Assembly (NCBI GenBank): GCA_025618425.1
Contig: CM046846.1
Coordinates: forward strand, 27,720,499-27,784,498
From: Heliocidaris tuberculata
Taxonomy: Eukaryota; Echinodermata; Echinoidea; Camarodonta; Echinometridae
Reading direction: 5' to 3'
Length of the DNA stretch: 64,000 nucleotides
A model generated the notes under the pieces. That model made no database searches, was not told the DNA's origin, and worked only from the letters and a program-made list of their open reading frames with translations. Below are positions 12,475 through 24,921 of the stretch, piece after piece; position 1 is the first letter of the stretch; every line of letters begins with the position of its first letter. The position numbers were made by a program, and so were the translations under genes.

Positions 12475-13302
12475 CAGTGTAGCCGATAATTGTTTGGACA
12501 TGCCAGGAAATTCATATATAAAACAAGCAAATTAACACCCTATTAAGTTCATATTTTCAAAATACTATCAAATGATATTCAATAAATTGTACACCGAATG
12601 AAAAGAAAATTATATAGCCATTATTTTGGGCATAGTAACAAGTCATGTTCGTTGAGGCATGATGAGTTATGGTCCATTAATCACAAGAATGCTCATTTTT
12701 ATAACTTGTTGTGATTAATGAACTGTAATTCATCATTCTTCAATGAACACGACTTATCACTATGCCAGTTTAAAGGCAATATACATGTACTTTTCTTTAA
12801 TTTGATGTACAATTAATCATATTTCATTTAGAATTATACACTTAATTTTGTACACTCATTTTTCTTGAATGCATTTTCAAGATTCTTGGATACACTGGAA
12901 ATACATGTGGACAGTAGATTAGATTCATGTCTCAAAGTTCATGTGTTATCGACAACAATAATACTGAATGTACATGTAATACAAAGAATTTTACAGCAAA
13001 TTAAACATGAATACATCACCTATAACATGGGCAAATCAGAACATCATTATCATTGAAGCACGAAAAGTTATAGCCCATTAATCATAGCAAAGTCTGAAAA
13101 TGAACGATGTTGTTATTAATGGACTGTAACTTGTCATGCCTCACCGATCAGGACTTCTTACTATACCCATTTTAACAAAGATATAACTTTCTTTTAGTTG
13201 ATGTACAATTTATTGTTGAACTTATTTGAACTTAAAAGGGTGTTAATTTGCTTGTTTTATGTATGAATCTCTTAGTGTGTCTAAATAATTATTGGCTCAC
13301 TG
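12475..13302. mobile_element. Tc1/mariner-type MITE with TA target duplication
   Basis: Left end CAGTGTAGCCGATAATTGTT and right end (read inverted) CAGTGAGCCAATAATTATTT, both directly flanked by TA (12473-12474 and 13303-13304). Inner arms also pair, for example AAGCAAATTAACACCCT against AGGGTGTTAATTTGCTT. Two diverged inner sub-repeats hold CCATTAATCA. No transposase frame. Confidence 0.85.
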
Positions 13303-13678
13303 TACATGTACTTCGTTTTGATTCTCTTTAACAATAAAACACAATTCCGTAATCATTGGACCTCTTCATAATGTATCAGTCGAGCTCTTCGTATTTAGTA
13401 TGTCAAAGTAAAAACTTGTTGGACAGAAGAATTCACTGGATCTCTTTGTACCGTATCACTTTGGAAGACCACAGCAATTTTGTATATATTCAAAGTATGC
13501 ATTGGCAGATTTATAACAATAGTCAGTACCCTTGTCAGTGAAAATTCACCCTCTGTATCTTTTTTTCCATATAAAGTCATATACATGTACATGTAAGCAC
13601 TCAAGGGTGTTCTGCACTATTCAGAACCCTACACACAAGTATCGTCCGTGTAAGTAAAAACTGGTAGGACAGAAGAAT

Positions 13679-16600
13679 TCACTCGATTTCTTCGTACTGT
13701 ATCTGTCGAGTCCTTCTTACACTTCTCCTGTCGAGGTAGAAACTGGTTGGCCAGTAGAAGACCATGGTTGCTAGGCACAAGATGGCCGCCCATCTAAACA
13801 GGTTTCTAGCACCATATATATGGTAGATGACGCCACCACCAATCGTCCCTACTCCCATTCCTGCAATGAAAGATAATTTATGCAATCATGTTTAACCCTT
13901 GATATCTCATGTTTTGAGGTGAAATTATATTTTACATGGTAACTTCTGCAAACAAGGCAAAAATTGAAGAAATAAAAGAAGAGGGAGAAGAAAAAGTAAA
14001 AGAAAAAAAGGAGGAGGATGAGAAGAAGGATGATGAGGAGAAGAAGAAAGGTAAGGAGCAAGACATGGAGAAGAAAGAGGGGAAGGAAAAATGAGTAGGA
14101 TCAAGGAGAAGAAGCAGGAGGAAGAGGAGGAGAAAAAGCAGGAGAGGAAAAGGAGTAGCGAGAGGAGAAGCAGCTGAAGGAGATGGAGAATGGAGAAAGA
14201 GGATAAGGGGAAGAGGAAGAAGGAGAAGAAAAATTGGATCAATCAAGCACTTTTCCTGAGGAAACATTGAATATTACTATCACACTGGCTATAGCTGAGC
14301 TCCAATAAGGTGCTTAATGACAATTCCTATTACTTATTGATATGTGCATGTTGAATAATCTTGTTAAAAAATGTATGTATTTTTATGCAAATATGGAAAA
14401 GAAAACTTAAAATTTAATGTTACATCCACTGATGTGCAAGTCCGTTAAATTACTTTTGGATTATATGACTCATATATACATTTTGTGAACTTTCATGTGT
14501 TACCAGTAATATATCTTATTAAACCATTTCATATCATTTGGATATATATAAATTCCACTACACTTTTCTATTCTACAACTTTTGTATGACTGGATCTATT
14601 CCCAATAGCAATTAAAGGGCAATCCAACCCTGGATTCCCATTTAAGGTTTCTGCAATTATGATTGCTTACCAACTCCAACTTTGACAGAAGAAGCCAGTG
14701 ACTGCATGGTTGTGGACATTCCATCAGGGGCTACCAAGATGCAGTAGGATGTGATTGTTGGCCACAGGGCACCAAAGGTCACACCATGTAGTAGCTCAAT
14801 GGGTAGCACCAGCCACGGGTTCTGGAGCAAGGAATAACCACCAAAGCGGACTGCGTAACAGAAGAGGGTCAGCGTTATGACGCCACTATGGCCAAGTTTC
14901 TTGATAAGCTTGGTGGCGAAGAACATGAAAGGCACCTCGGACACGCAGGTCAGGGTCAAAGTGAGACCCATGAGGGTGTGTGACCCGGACAGCTCAGCAA
15001 GGAAGAGAAAGAGGTATGTTGTAAGTAACCCAACAGATATTCCTGTGACACCGATGGCTAGGAAGAAAACCATGATGTTTGCTTTACCAAGGATCGCACG
15101 AAGATTCCTGGAGACGGATTGCGCAGGAGGGTCATGCTTTGGGACTTTGATGCGGGTGGCACAGATGAAAGCCAGGAAATAGACAAGGACATACATGCAG
15201 AATCCTGGAAGGTACTGGTTGAAGGAAGGGACATTGGCAGCATAGACGTCGATGAGGAACCCGGCAAGGGGAGAAATGGAACCCCAGGCGACAGCACCCC
15301 ACAGCCTCTGCCTCCCATAATCCGCCTCGATGCCGACCTCCTTAAGCTCCTTGACTAGCACCATGGTTGTAGAGTCTAGGATCGGTACTATGGGACTCTT
15401 GATGAAGCGACCAGCGAAGATCAAAGCCATCATTGTGGCAAATACAACAGTTGTGTTTTTGTCAAACGGCTGAGGATTTGGAGTAACCGGATCATCCTGA
15501 TATAGTATACTTTGAGTGGCAGGACTTGTTTGATAGAGACCATAACCATCACTTAATTTACACCACTCTGAAGAGCACTTTGATATTAATACTTCAAATA
15601 CTTCAATGCACCTGTCATTACCCTTCTCCATAAATTCTTCTTTAAAACTATTGCACACCAGACACATGTTGCACTCTTTACCCAAATGAAAGTATGTCTC
15701 ATTCTCTTGAACACTGGTATTATTGCTAAAAATATGACTCTCAGATATCATCTGAAAGCACTTTATTAAGTTCACCCTGAAAGTTCTATCAAGCTCAATG
15801 CAATCATTATCCTCTTGAATACAATTGTCACAGTTTATGGATTTTGCTAATGAATCCAGGTCCTGAATAAACTCCAAATGACGAACGCCTCCATCTCCAG
15901 TATCAGTCACATTCGTCCACGAGGTAGTTTTTTCACGATTCAGAAGAGGCAACAATGCTATGCTCCCGTAGATGAGGGCTGAAACAACCATGCAGGCTAG
16001 CATGATGGTCTTGTGTCTGCCGGACTTGTCTGCTACACTGCCCCAGAATGGCGCTGCCACACTCCCTACAAACGGGACCAGGCCCTGGATAAGACCCGTC
16101 TGGATTGTACTGAGTCCAATGTATGTCATGTAGACTGGAAAGAAAGGCAAGATACAGGCACTCCCTAGGGACAGAAAATGTAAAGAAACATATAGATTTA
16201 CAATACCAATGGCCTGTATTCTTGAAAGTGGACCAACTTTAAATTAAGATGAGGCTTGAAATCCCAACTAAGTTGTTAACATATATTGGTTATCAACACC
16301 AAGTGTCAACCAATTTTCTACAATTTACTGTAATTTTAACTGTAATATGACTATAATAAATTCTGTAAATCATGTCATTTTAATATTTCTGTCCCTCTCC
16401 CCCTCACCTGAATAGTTATCCCTAAGTAGGGGGGTAGGAGTTAACATTGCAACATTAAAAAAAAGCATTAAATTAATTTTTAAAACGCATTTGCCCTTCA
16501 CATAAAGAGGTGGAGAAGGGTTTGGGGAAGAGTACAGTATCCAGGGCTAATTGATCCTTACTTGGGATAGGATGAGAGTGTATTAAAGGTAAAACAAATA

Positions 16601-19600
16601 TTCCATTGATGTTAGAGCATTAAACATGGAAATTTACTCAGCTGTGTCAGGGTTCATTGTTGTTGGCTAGGTACATTATGTACTTGCATTGTAAAGATGC
16701 TCAGGGGTCAGCCATTGAATAGGTAAAACTATGCCAATACACCTGCTTCAGGAACAGCTTGGAATTGTATCAAAACTGTGTACATGATGTAGTGGATACT
16801 GCAGTACAGTCAGGTAGAGACTTGGCCACAACTTAGTTTTTCAGCCAAGATACGTACAGGCATGCTGTAGTTTTGTACAGCATAAAATTGTTGATTTCAA
16901 TTTTTTTTCTTAATATTGCAAGATCAGTCACTCTTTGCAGGTACTCTTAAGTTTGATAATGAACAGCATTGAAGCAAATCAACTTAACTCTCCATCGCAA
17001 ATTAATATGTTGGAACAACTGATGTTTCGACCAGCCAGAGATGATGAGACTGTAGTAGACATTAGCAAGAAGAGTGGGTGGATAATATTTTAAAGATGCA
17101 TTGTGCAACTGTTTATCGGAGAGATGCAGATGGATCAATTTTTACGGTAAGCTGCATTTCTCTATCTCTGCTTTCAAGTCTCTACTTGGTATATGAAAGA
17201 ATTTGACACTTTTGATCAATAACACCTCAAAAGTTCTAACTATCATCAAGCTAATCTCTGAAAATTTTTAGATGAAGAGTTTAGACTTTCATTTGGAGTC
17301 ATTTGGATTCATGTCATTATTAAAACTAACATTTGTAAAATAATGCTTTGAACTTTTTAAACTAGATTTTCATTTTAGACAAAGAAAGGCCAAAAAAATC
17401 TTTGTGCATTAGTCATCAATTCAGAACAGAACAATATCATTGTCAATTGTACCTGTGACTCAATTGTATCTTTTGCTTCCCAGAGTCATTAATAATTCAT
17501 GATGTTGTTGCCTGAATGTCTTGTGAAATGACAGGCATGATGCATTGTGGTATTATTGTGTTCTGAATCAATTAATGAACCAGTGCTGTGATTAAATAAT
17601 ATCTTTTGCTTTCCAGAGTTAAAAATTAATGATGCTTTTGCTTAAATATTTTGTTGTGGAATGGCAGGTGCAATGCACAATGGAATTGCTGTGTTCTAAA
17701 TTGATATCTTACGCACACATATTTATGTTAAGGCCTTTCTTTGGCATCATTTTCAAGATGTGAACATCTAAATAAAAATTCAAGGCATGATTTTTAGTTA
17801 AATGACATGAAGCTTGCTCCAAATAAAATCTACACTCTTTAAAGGGGAATAAAATGCAAAAAACATTAGCTAAAAATCTTGTAGATAATTGTCAGCCTGT
17901 TAAAAATATCTTGAGAAAAATCCTATTTGATAATTTAAGGAGAACAATGTCTCAAAAAGTTGCAGTTTCCTTACTATACATTATCCCATAGGGCTGCCAT
18001 TTTCTTTACAAAGTAATGTCAGAGCAGTGCTATTTGTGAGATACCCACTGACCTGTATAAATGTACATGTACTAGCTAGATGACACTCATGATCACCTGT
18101 GGAATGCATGACACTGGATTTCATCATAACAGACCTTTTTTGTAGTCATGTACATTCAAATGAAGGGATTTTTATCCTGTCATATAACCCAATTGTGTCA
18201 AGATATTTGGTTCAGCTGTTTCAGAGGCAGTCAAAATATTTGGTTCAGCTGTTTCAGAGGCAGTTTCTTTTGTTAAGCAGGATTTGACATGTTGTTGCTT
18301 GGTCAGACAAAGGTTTGTCAATTATTCAAAGAAGTGACAAAGACCTACATACAACTGCTCCATACAACATCACCTGTGCGAGAGTTGGGGTACCAAGATG
18401 GCTGCCATTTTGCATTGGTGGCTTTGGTTGTACAATAGTTATTTATTATGAAACATCATATCCATTGTGTACAGGTAAATGGACATGTACTACTATGACA
18501 TCATAGTTTTTCAAAATGGCAGCCCCCATGCGATAATATCTAGCAGGAATCTGCAAACTTTAGAGAGATTATTCTGCTTACTGAGCAATCAAATAGGAGT
18601 ACTTTCAAGATATTTTGAACAGGCTGACAACTTTCCACATGATTATAATTTAATTTTTATTGAGTTTCATTCTCCTGTAATGTCACAATGTGTAAAGTTC
18701 CTCTTGTTGCCAAGTGTAACTTTCAATTTTATGAACAATAAAAAGTGTAATTTCCTTTTACACCTAAATGTTGCTTTTATGGGAGATACTTCAGAGTACA
18801 TGGCTAAAACTTGTGTGACAGAAAGGTCATTAAAAGAGAATGAAACCCCAGGGAAGTATCCATTTTAATGAAAAGGGAGGATAGAGAGAAGCAATTTTTA
18901 AAAAGTTCCATAAAAATCGGTCACGAAATGAAAAAGCTATGAAAGTTTGAAAAGTCTCAATTTACTTTCTATGGCGATCTTCAAATTGGCAATGTTGCTT
19001 CAAAATGACAGGTTTAGTAGTACAACTCTCAATATGTTTTGTACACAAAATGTCATATTTTCTCCACTATCTCTAAAGATGCTGCTTGTCAATTTGTGAA
19101 CTCAACATATGTTGTGTCAATACATTTCCCCATGATATATCTTGAGCTAAGGAGACAAGCTGCACCTTGAGAGATAATGGGGAAAATATGAAATTTTGTG
19201 TACAAAACATATGGAGAGTTGTACTATTAAACTTATCACTTTGAAGCAACATTGCCAATTTGAGGATCGCCACAGAAAATAAATTGAGACTTTTCAAACT
19301 TCCATTACTTTCTCATTTCGTAACCGATTTTAATGCTTCTCTTTTAAATTGCTTCTTTCTATCCTCTCTTTTCATCAAAATTGATTTTCCCCAGAGTTTC
19401 ATTCTCATTTAATCCATTGCAGGCCTACAGGAAATGGGTCATCCTTGTAATAAAGGTAACAGGAATAAAATAATTCAGTAGTCAGCAGGTTAAGTATCCT
19501 GTGATGCCATGCTGGCCTACAGCATCAGATACTATGGAACTAATGAATTCTATTTAAACAACTCACCTGACCAAAGCCAAAAGTAAACAGCTTTGAAGGG

Positions 19601-21765
19601 CAAGAAAATCGGGTTGACCTTTGGTCTCTCTAGCTTGCTGGCTGTACATACAAGAATGAAAAGCAACTTGACAAAATGAAAATGAAGAAGTTTGTTTGTC
19701 TTCATCACAAGGGAAATAAAATAATTCTTTCTTTCAAAGTTCAAAGATCAAAGTTCGTTACACTCATCATTAAAAAAATACATAACATTTACAATAATTA
19801 CATTTACAAATACAATAATAGACATACAAGGGAACATACATCCAAACAAAAACATAATGAGAGCAAAGGGAAGAGCTAAAAAGAAATAGTCCTTATACAA
19901 GAGCCCATCCCTGATGTATACAAGGAGTAACTCCTTGATGTATATGAAAGAATATAAAAACAAGGAGTCATCACAGAACTGTTGTACTTTTGGAGGCATG
20001 AAATTTAAACAAAACATGGGGGGGGGGGGGGGGGGGAAGAAGAAGAAAAAAAAAAGTAGAGCGCCTGGTGAGTTATTGCACATTGAAAAATTCAATTAAA
20101 TAAATTTTATACTTTTTCTTAAAAGTTTGAAGACTTTGACAACTTCTAATAGCAATGGGAATGGAATTCCACATTTTTGGACCATCAAAGGAAATTTGAT
20201 CTTTTCATTATAGTTGTTTTAATTTGTGGTAGGTGGTAATTACATGCATTTCTGGTTTCATATTTAAGGAAACTCGAATTCAATTTAAAATACTTAAGTA
20301 GTGCACATGGTAATAATTCATTGTGACACATGTACATAAAGACTCCAATATGATACTTACAGATATCAAATACATTAAGAAATTCAGTTTGTAAAATAAA
20401 GATTTTGTATGAGCTCTGAAATGGGAATTTGATATAAATCGGATGGCTTTCTTTTGTATTCTATAAAGTATTCTATTTAGATTGGTTTGACTTGTCATTG
20501 CCCAGACATTATTATATCAAAATATCATAATAATGTCACCACTTCTGCTAAGACAGCTACAAGGAAAAGGAAATGGTTATCTATAAACACGGATCTTGCT
20601 AACTCTTATGTGTTTGTCTGATATAACATATTCACATTAACTTTCTAATAAACTAATATTAAGAGTAAGACCAATGCTCGAAATGTCCTTCATGTTTCAT
20701 CACCATATACTGTATATGCCATATATTTCGCGGCGGTTCTATTTTCGCGAATTTCGCGAATCGTGAGTGGGTCGCGAATTTAACAACATGCCAAAATATT
20801 TCCAACATAAGAAGTCGGTTGAATTTGTTGTCTCCTGGTCAGAAATTCACCACTTCGCTTTGCAATAGTACGTCATCACCGCTGTTTGTAGATTTGAGAA
20901 TTTTCCGACCGCGAATTCAACCACTCGCGAAATAGTCTTGTTAGTCCTATTCGCGAAAATTAATGGCCGCAAAATTTATGGCTTATACAGTATACAGCTT
21001 ATAATGTATGTAATACAGAGCTTTACTACCTACATGTAAGGAAAGTCTGGGGAATCATAATAGTCTAGTCAAATTCCATTTTTTTCAGATTTGAGAAGCA
21101 GAGTAAATAGTAGTTCAGATTCTGAACAATTTTATTTCAAGAGAAATCTTCCGCGATTTTCCACTTATCGCATAACGGTATCATATTGCCTCACCTATTT
21201 TATTGTAATACTGCATGGGGTCACCCATTTCCAAGTCATCTTAAAAAACTAGAAATCCTCCAAAAACGGGCAACGGTCAATTGGCAGTGCTCACAGTGAC
21301 CCACTATTTCATAAACTAAAGACTTTACCATTGAAACATCTTGTATCATTTGGCACTCTAATTTTTGTTTCTAAATATAATTCTGGTCTATAACCTCAAA
21401 TATTTAACGAGATGTTCACTTTGAATTCCCATGTGCATTCTTATAACACTCTTCAAAGTTGTCTATTTCACAAACCCAAGGTGCGCACTGCCACTGTACA
21501 ACATTCTTTTCATTTATTTAATTCTATCCAACATTGGAAAGCGCTTGATAACAACACTAAAAGTAGCACCACCAAATCCTGATTCAAAACGCTTTGTCGT
21601 AATGCTTTTCAGCTCTCACTTTAATAAATAATGATCATAAACAACTTGTGCAATATTTCACAGTAACTTTTCATTTCTCTTCTCTTCTCTTCTACTCCAC
21701 TCTCCTTTTTTTCCTCTCTCTCTCGCTCCTTTCTCTATTACTCTCATGTATGTGTGTGTGTGTGG

Positions 21766-21803
<38 letters not shown>

Positions 21804-24412
21804 GATTTGGTCATACGTTTCGTTCATGGGTCAAGGTGCTTTACACAGATATTACTAGTTGTATAATGAATGGGGGATATTTCACGGGAAAACTTTAACT
21901 GGAAACAAGGAGTAAGACTGGGAGATCTATTGTCGCCATACTTGTTTCTATTAGCTATCGAAACTTAAAGGCATTGATTAACTTTGCCCAGGATTGAAAA
22001 AAGAAAAATCACTGTTCCAGCTAATGCTGTAATCATAATTGCAAACCTTTAGCTCAGACAGGAATCGCCTGAGTTTTATAAGCTGATCGGTCGTTTATAT
22101 ATCAAGAAATTTACGATTGAACATTGATGTCGGGATAGAGTACCACCGAACCCTAAAGAACTCTTACGGTTGGCATACCTCGCTCTATCACAGAATACCA
22201 TACGGGCTGGAAACCCGCTCTGAAATCGCCAAGCGCTGGTGCTTGGTTTTTGTGACTGCAGCGCAGCGAAGAAGCCGAGCGACTTGCGCTAGCGATTGAT
22301 CACGATTTTCTCTTTTTTAGGATAGTAAACGGGTTCCATTTTCTCTCATACTTTCACATATCCTTAATTATATATGTAGTTAGAGGACTGCACACAATTC
22401 ACTGGCATTTGAGCTGATTTTACAATTTTTCACAAAGTTAATCAATCACTTTAAGCTCTGGAAATAAGGAAAGATAATGTCATAAAGAGAGTTCAATTTG
22501 AAAAAAAAAATTAAATAAAACAAATTTTGTATGCAGATGATATTTCCCTTTTTGTGAAAAATACAAATTCAATTAATAGGCTACAATATCTTTTTGAGGA
22601 ATTCAGGAAAGTCAGCGGTCTTAAAATCAATAAAGGAAAAACAAACTTTTTGTGGATGGGCAAGGATAGTAATAGACCTCAAATACCTTTGTTTGGAAAC
22701 CTACATGTAGTTCAGCGAGTTAAAATATTGGGTATTAATTTTTCTGTAGATATTAGAATAAAAGAAGATTAGAATTACAAGGAGATACTTAGTAAAATAA
22801 AAAGGCTATTAGGGTGGTGGATAGAGAGGGATTTAACACTTATGGGTAAAATTATTTTAAAATACACTTGATAAAAACATATGCACTGTCAAAGTTGAAC
22901 TATGTCTCATCTCTTATAGTAGTCCCTCAGTGGTTGCTTAATGAGGTGGAAAAATAACTTTTGAATCTTCATGGGCAGGAAAAGACCGTATAAAAAGGAA
23001 AGTAATAGATCAGGACTGCGCTTGAAAATGATGAATTTAATATTTTTGTTAAGACACAACGTATAATGTGTTTTAAAAATTTATTATATGGAGAAAAGAA
23101 TGCTTGATGGAAACTGTACTTTGATTACTGTTTTCGAACCGTAGGGGGGAGATTCTTGTTTTTATGTAACTACGATACGTCCAAATTAACACTGAAAATA
23201 CCCCTATTTTATTTAGAAATGCTAAAGACCTGGCAGGATATGGGAAAATTCAGATACTCTGAAAATAAAGTGAATCCTGTCATATTTAATAACAGTAATA
23301 TATGTATGAAAGGTAAAATGATCTCCAATAAAGATTTATTTGATAAAGGCATATACCAAGTAAACCATATTTTATTTGGTCATTTGAAACCTGTGGCCCA
23401 TTTCCAAAATATTGGATTAAACGCAATCAATTGCTTCAGATTATTGAAATTGCACATGTTATACCCACTAGATGAAAGAATGCCACCCCCTCTGTTAAAT
23501 TTCAGCGAGTTGGATTTGTTTGATTTTGATATAAACCTAAATATTTCTAGTCAGATAACAATGTTTCAGGCTACAGTGCATCCCAGAAAAAGTAAACAGT
23601 TGGAAAAATTCTCCCCAAATGAATGTTTCAAAATATTTTAATGAAATTCTTATACCAGTGGATAGCTTAGGGTCTCTTCCATCAAATGACACCAAAATAT
23701 CTCACAATATTTTACGCTTGAGTGAGCAAAGGCCAATAATGAGAAAGGGTGCAAAATCCAGTCTTGACAATAATTGATATTGGCTGTGGCTGTATCAGCA
23801 GAGCTGCAAGTCACGTAAAGGCTTAGAAATTTCCATATTCTGATTAATTAAAGACAATTTATGAAATAGCAGGCTATGTTCTCTGTATATCTTTACACAT
23901 CCCATCAATATTTCATGCTTGAGTTAGTAATCAACTACTTTGCTGGGTGTTTCAATATGTTACTTTTGGTGAGTCTTTTAATTTCATCTGGCTTGCTTAC
24001 TCAACCATAAAGTTTTGATGGGATATATCAGGAAATATATTGAACAAGGTGTGTTCTTTCATAAATAGTCTTTCAATGATCAAAATATAAAATTTTGAAG
24101 TCTTTTCATGACTGTCAACTTGGCTCATACAGCCAGAACAACAACAAACATTTGTCAAGAATGGATTTAGCACCATTTCACGAAAGTGGCTCTTGCTCAC
24201 TCAAGCATAAAATATTGTGAGATATTTTAGTGCCATTATGGATGTAGATAATCATATTCGATTGATACACGTCTAAATCCCAATTAACATTATAACAACA
24301 ACAGTGCGTGCAAATGAGATGTCAAATTTCAAAGAGATTTTTTACCTGCTGCCGAGAGGCCTGGAATGACAGCTGCTCCACCCGTTCTATATATGAGACT
24401 AGGAACGGCCAT
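13679..24412 (-). CDS. MFSD6-like major facilitator transporter, complete four-exon gene
   Basis: Exons on the minus strand: 24346-24412, 19567-19641, 14671-16164 and 13679-13860. They join with phases 1,1,1 into 606 codons (605 aa plus TGA); every border is GT-AG. The ATG at 24412 is chosen because its exon splices exactly into the first membrane segment. Exon 2 supplies FLPFKAVYFWLWS and exon 3 continues GSACILPFFPVYM, forming helix 1. GSVADKSGRHK at residues 89-99 is MFS motif A in the loop after helix 2. A large cysteine-rich loop (about residues 123-285, with CDNC and CNMCLVC) sits between helix 3 and the rest, as in MFSD6-type proteins. Later segments include GITGISVGLLTTYLFLF-type helices and a C-terminal YGARNLFR helix. 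Family members are 12-helix membrane proteins of unclear substrate. Human MFSD6 is longer (~790 aa), so this is a shorter relative. A giant transposon ends 510 bp upstream of the start codon. Confidence 0.9.
13962..14232 (+). repeat. Polypurine (GA/GGA) tract inside the last MFSD6-like intron
   Basis: GAAGAAGAGG, AGGAGGAAGAGG and GGAGAAGAAG-like units. As the gene is on the minus strand, the transcript strand is pyrimidine-rich (CT/TCC) and lies ~100 bp upstream of the acceptor at 13861. Overlapping S/F/L-rich peptides are spurious. Confidence 0.85.
18832..19412. mobile_element. Foldback MITE in MFSD6-like intron 2
   Basis: The left arm contains GAGAATGAAACCCC, GTTTGAAAAGTCTCAATTTA and TTGTACACAAAATGTCATAT. 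The right arm contains the inverses GGTTTCATTCTC-like, AAATTGAGACTTTTCAAAC and ATGAAATTTTGTGTACAAAA. The arms are roughly 250 bp with mismatches. Noncoding. Confidence 0.8.
20019..20054. repeat. G17-18 homopolymer followed by an A-rich run
   Basis: Long G run next to AAGAAGAAGAAAAAAAAAA; a likely assembly or sequencing weak point. Intronic. Confidence 0.8.
20100..20520 (-). pseudogene. Degraded LINE reverse transcriptase C-terminal fragment
   Basis: The minus strand gives YRIQKKAIRFISNSHFRAH and TKSLFYKLNFL, the typical thumb-side sequence of jockey/CR1-like reverse transcriptases (order: LQKRAIR.I..S.....T.PLF..L..L). The frame then breaks and continues as fragments related to the normal tail. 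No complete domain survives. Confidence 0.65.
20710..20990. mobile_element. TA-flanked MITE with CTGTATA..GCC..TTTCGCGGC ends
   Basis: Left end CTGTATATGCCATATATTTC, right end inverted CTGTATAAGCCATAAATTTT, both flanked by TA. The interior has several GCGAATT/AATTCGCG pairs. About 280 bp, no ORF. The end sequence suggests a Tc1/mariner-mobilised family. Confidence 0.8.
21190..21622 (+). pseudogene. Degraded LINE reverse transcriptase C-terminal fragment (plus strand)
   Basis: Broken plus-strand frames read LEILQKRAT, PLFHKLKTLPLKHLVSFG, NSHVHSYNTLQS and, at the end, FNSIQHWKALDNNTKSS and FKTLCRNAFQ. The order matches the last ~150 residues of jockey/CR1-like reverse transcriptases. Stops and frameshifts show it is dead. 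It points opposite to the related fragment at 20100-20520. Confidence 0.6.
21748..21806. repeat. (TG)n microsatellite
   Basis: TGTGTGTG with GGTG and CGTG interruptions, intronic. Confidence 0.9.
21969..22450. mobile_element. TTAA-flanked MITE, copy 1 (482 bp)
   Basis: Ends AGGCATTGATTAACTTTG and (inverted) AGTGATTGATTAACTTTG, each directly bordered by TTAA (21965-21968, 22451-22454), the duplication made by piggyBac-type transposases. A closely similar copy lies at 39551-40004 inside the giant element. The interior block 22110-22310 (containing GAGTACCACCGAACCC and GCGCTGGTGCTTGG) is nearly identical in both. Confidence 0.8.
22511..23642 (+). pseudogene. Degraded L1/Tx1-like LINE, reverse transcriptase catalytic end and tail
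   Basis: From about 22511 the plus strand has the YADD catalytic box followed by FVKNTNSINRLQYLFEEF and VSGLKINKGKTNFLWMG, as in L1/Tx1-type reverse transcriptases. After stops the frame resumes at 23156-23641 with MLKTWQDMGKFRYSE, NICMKGKMISNKDLFDKGIY and VNHILFG, the characteristic C-terminal region of that group (…N..I..GK.....W...GI..I.DL). At least two frame breaks around 22770-23150. It sits in intron 1 of the MFSD6-like gene. Confidence 0.75.
23678..24237. mobile_element. Foldback MITE with CTCACAATATTTTA..GCTTGAGTGAGC ends
   Basis: Left arm AAATATCTCACAATATTTTA then CGCTTGAGTGAGC; the right arm is the inverse, GCTCACTCAAGCATAAAATA then TTGTGAGATATTTTAGTG. Related, more diverged sequence occurs at 46960-48060. 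No ORF. Confidence 0.75.
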
Positions 24413-24856
24413 GTTGTATTTTTTACCGTTACTATAGACCTACATGTATAAGATTAATATAACTGTTCTGTTGTCCTCGCCTCGTCGGTAATTCAGTCCA
24501 TACTGCAGACCTTTGCAGAGAGCTGAAAAGGCCGACGGACAGCGGCCTTGCGGATGCGGTAAACTCCGGGGGCGGCATACGGTACCATACATTGTCTACT
24601 GCACGCCCACATCTTTTCCAAATTATGCAAGCGAATTTTATGAATCACACGCTTTAACTCCATCAAGAGTCTGCTTTCCACCTAGACCTACATCATGTTA
24701 GAGCGAATACTAAACTGCACACAAATTAAATACTAGTAGTACCGTACCGGCACGGTACATTGGTAATTGTTATGGGAGTGAGAGAGAAGGAGAGATCGAG
24801 AACGTAATCATCGCACACGGAATCTCCAAGTCCTATATAAAATATAGGCTATAAGG

Positions 24857-24897
24857 GCCCGGGGTCGGGGCCGTGCGGCGCCGGCGCCGGCGCGGCC
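24857..24897. other. GC-rich upstream segment of the MFSD6-like gene
   Basis: CCCGGGGTCGGGGCC and GGCGCCGGCGCCGGCGC stand out in AT-rich surroundings. They lie ~450 bp upstream of the MFSD6-like ATG and just outside the giant element. A promoter role is possible but unproven. Confidence 0.4.
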
Positions 24898-24915
24898 TAA
24901 ACTAATACCGGTATG

Positions 24916-24921
24916 AATAAC
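24916..24921. repeat. Left target-site duplication AATAAC
   Basis: Immediately outside the left terminus; identical to 56227-56232 immediately outside the right terminus. Six bp is within the range made by rve-type integrases. Confidence 0.75.

Larger units (their letters stand above)
5174..13678. other. 3' flank of the sarcoglycan gene and intergenic DNA, no gene seen
   Basis: The start is presumably the sarcoglycan 3' UTR; its polyadenylation site cannot be fixed. The rest is AT-rich without a believable reading frame. Landmarks are an (ATTCA)n run at 6105-6130, a C17-type run near 7803-7818, and the separately listed foldbacks, GA tract, LINE tail and mariner-type MITE. Confidence 0.7.

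Noticed and set aside
15058..15358. Frames opposite or out of frame within the large MFSD6-like exon
   Set aside because: Shadows of the real minus-strand coding frame.
22110..22310. 5S rRNA or snRNA gene inside the TTAA-MITE
   Set aside because: I compared it from memory with 5S, U1, U2, U4, U5, U11 and U12 starts and found no match; only weak box-like words remain.
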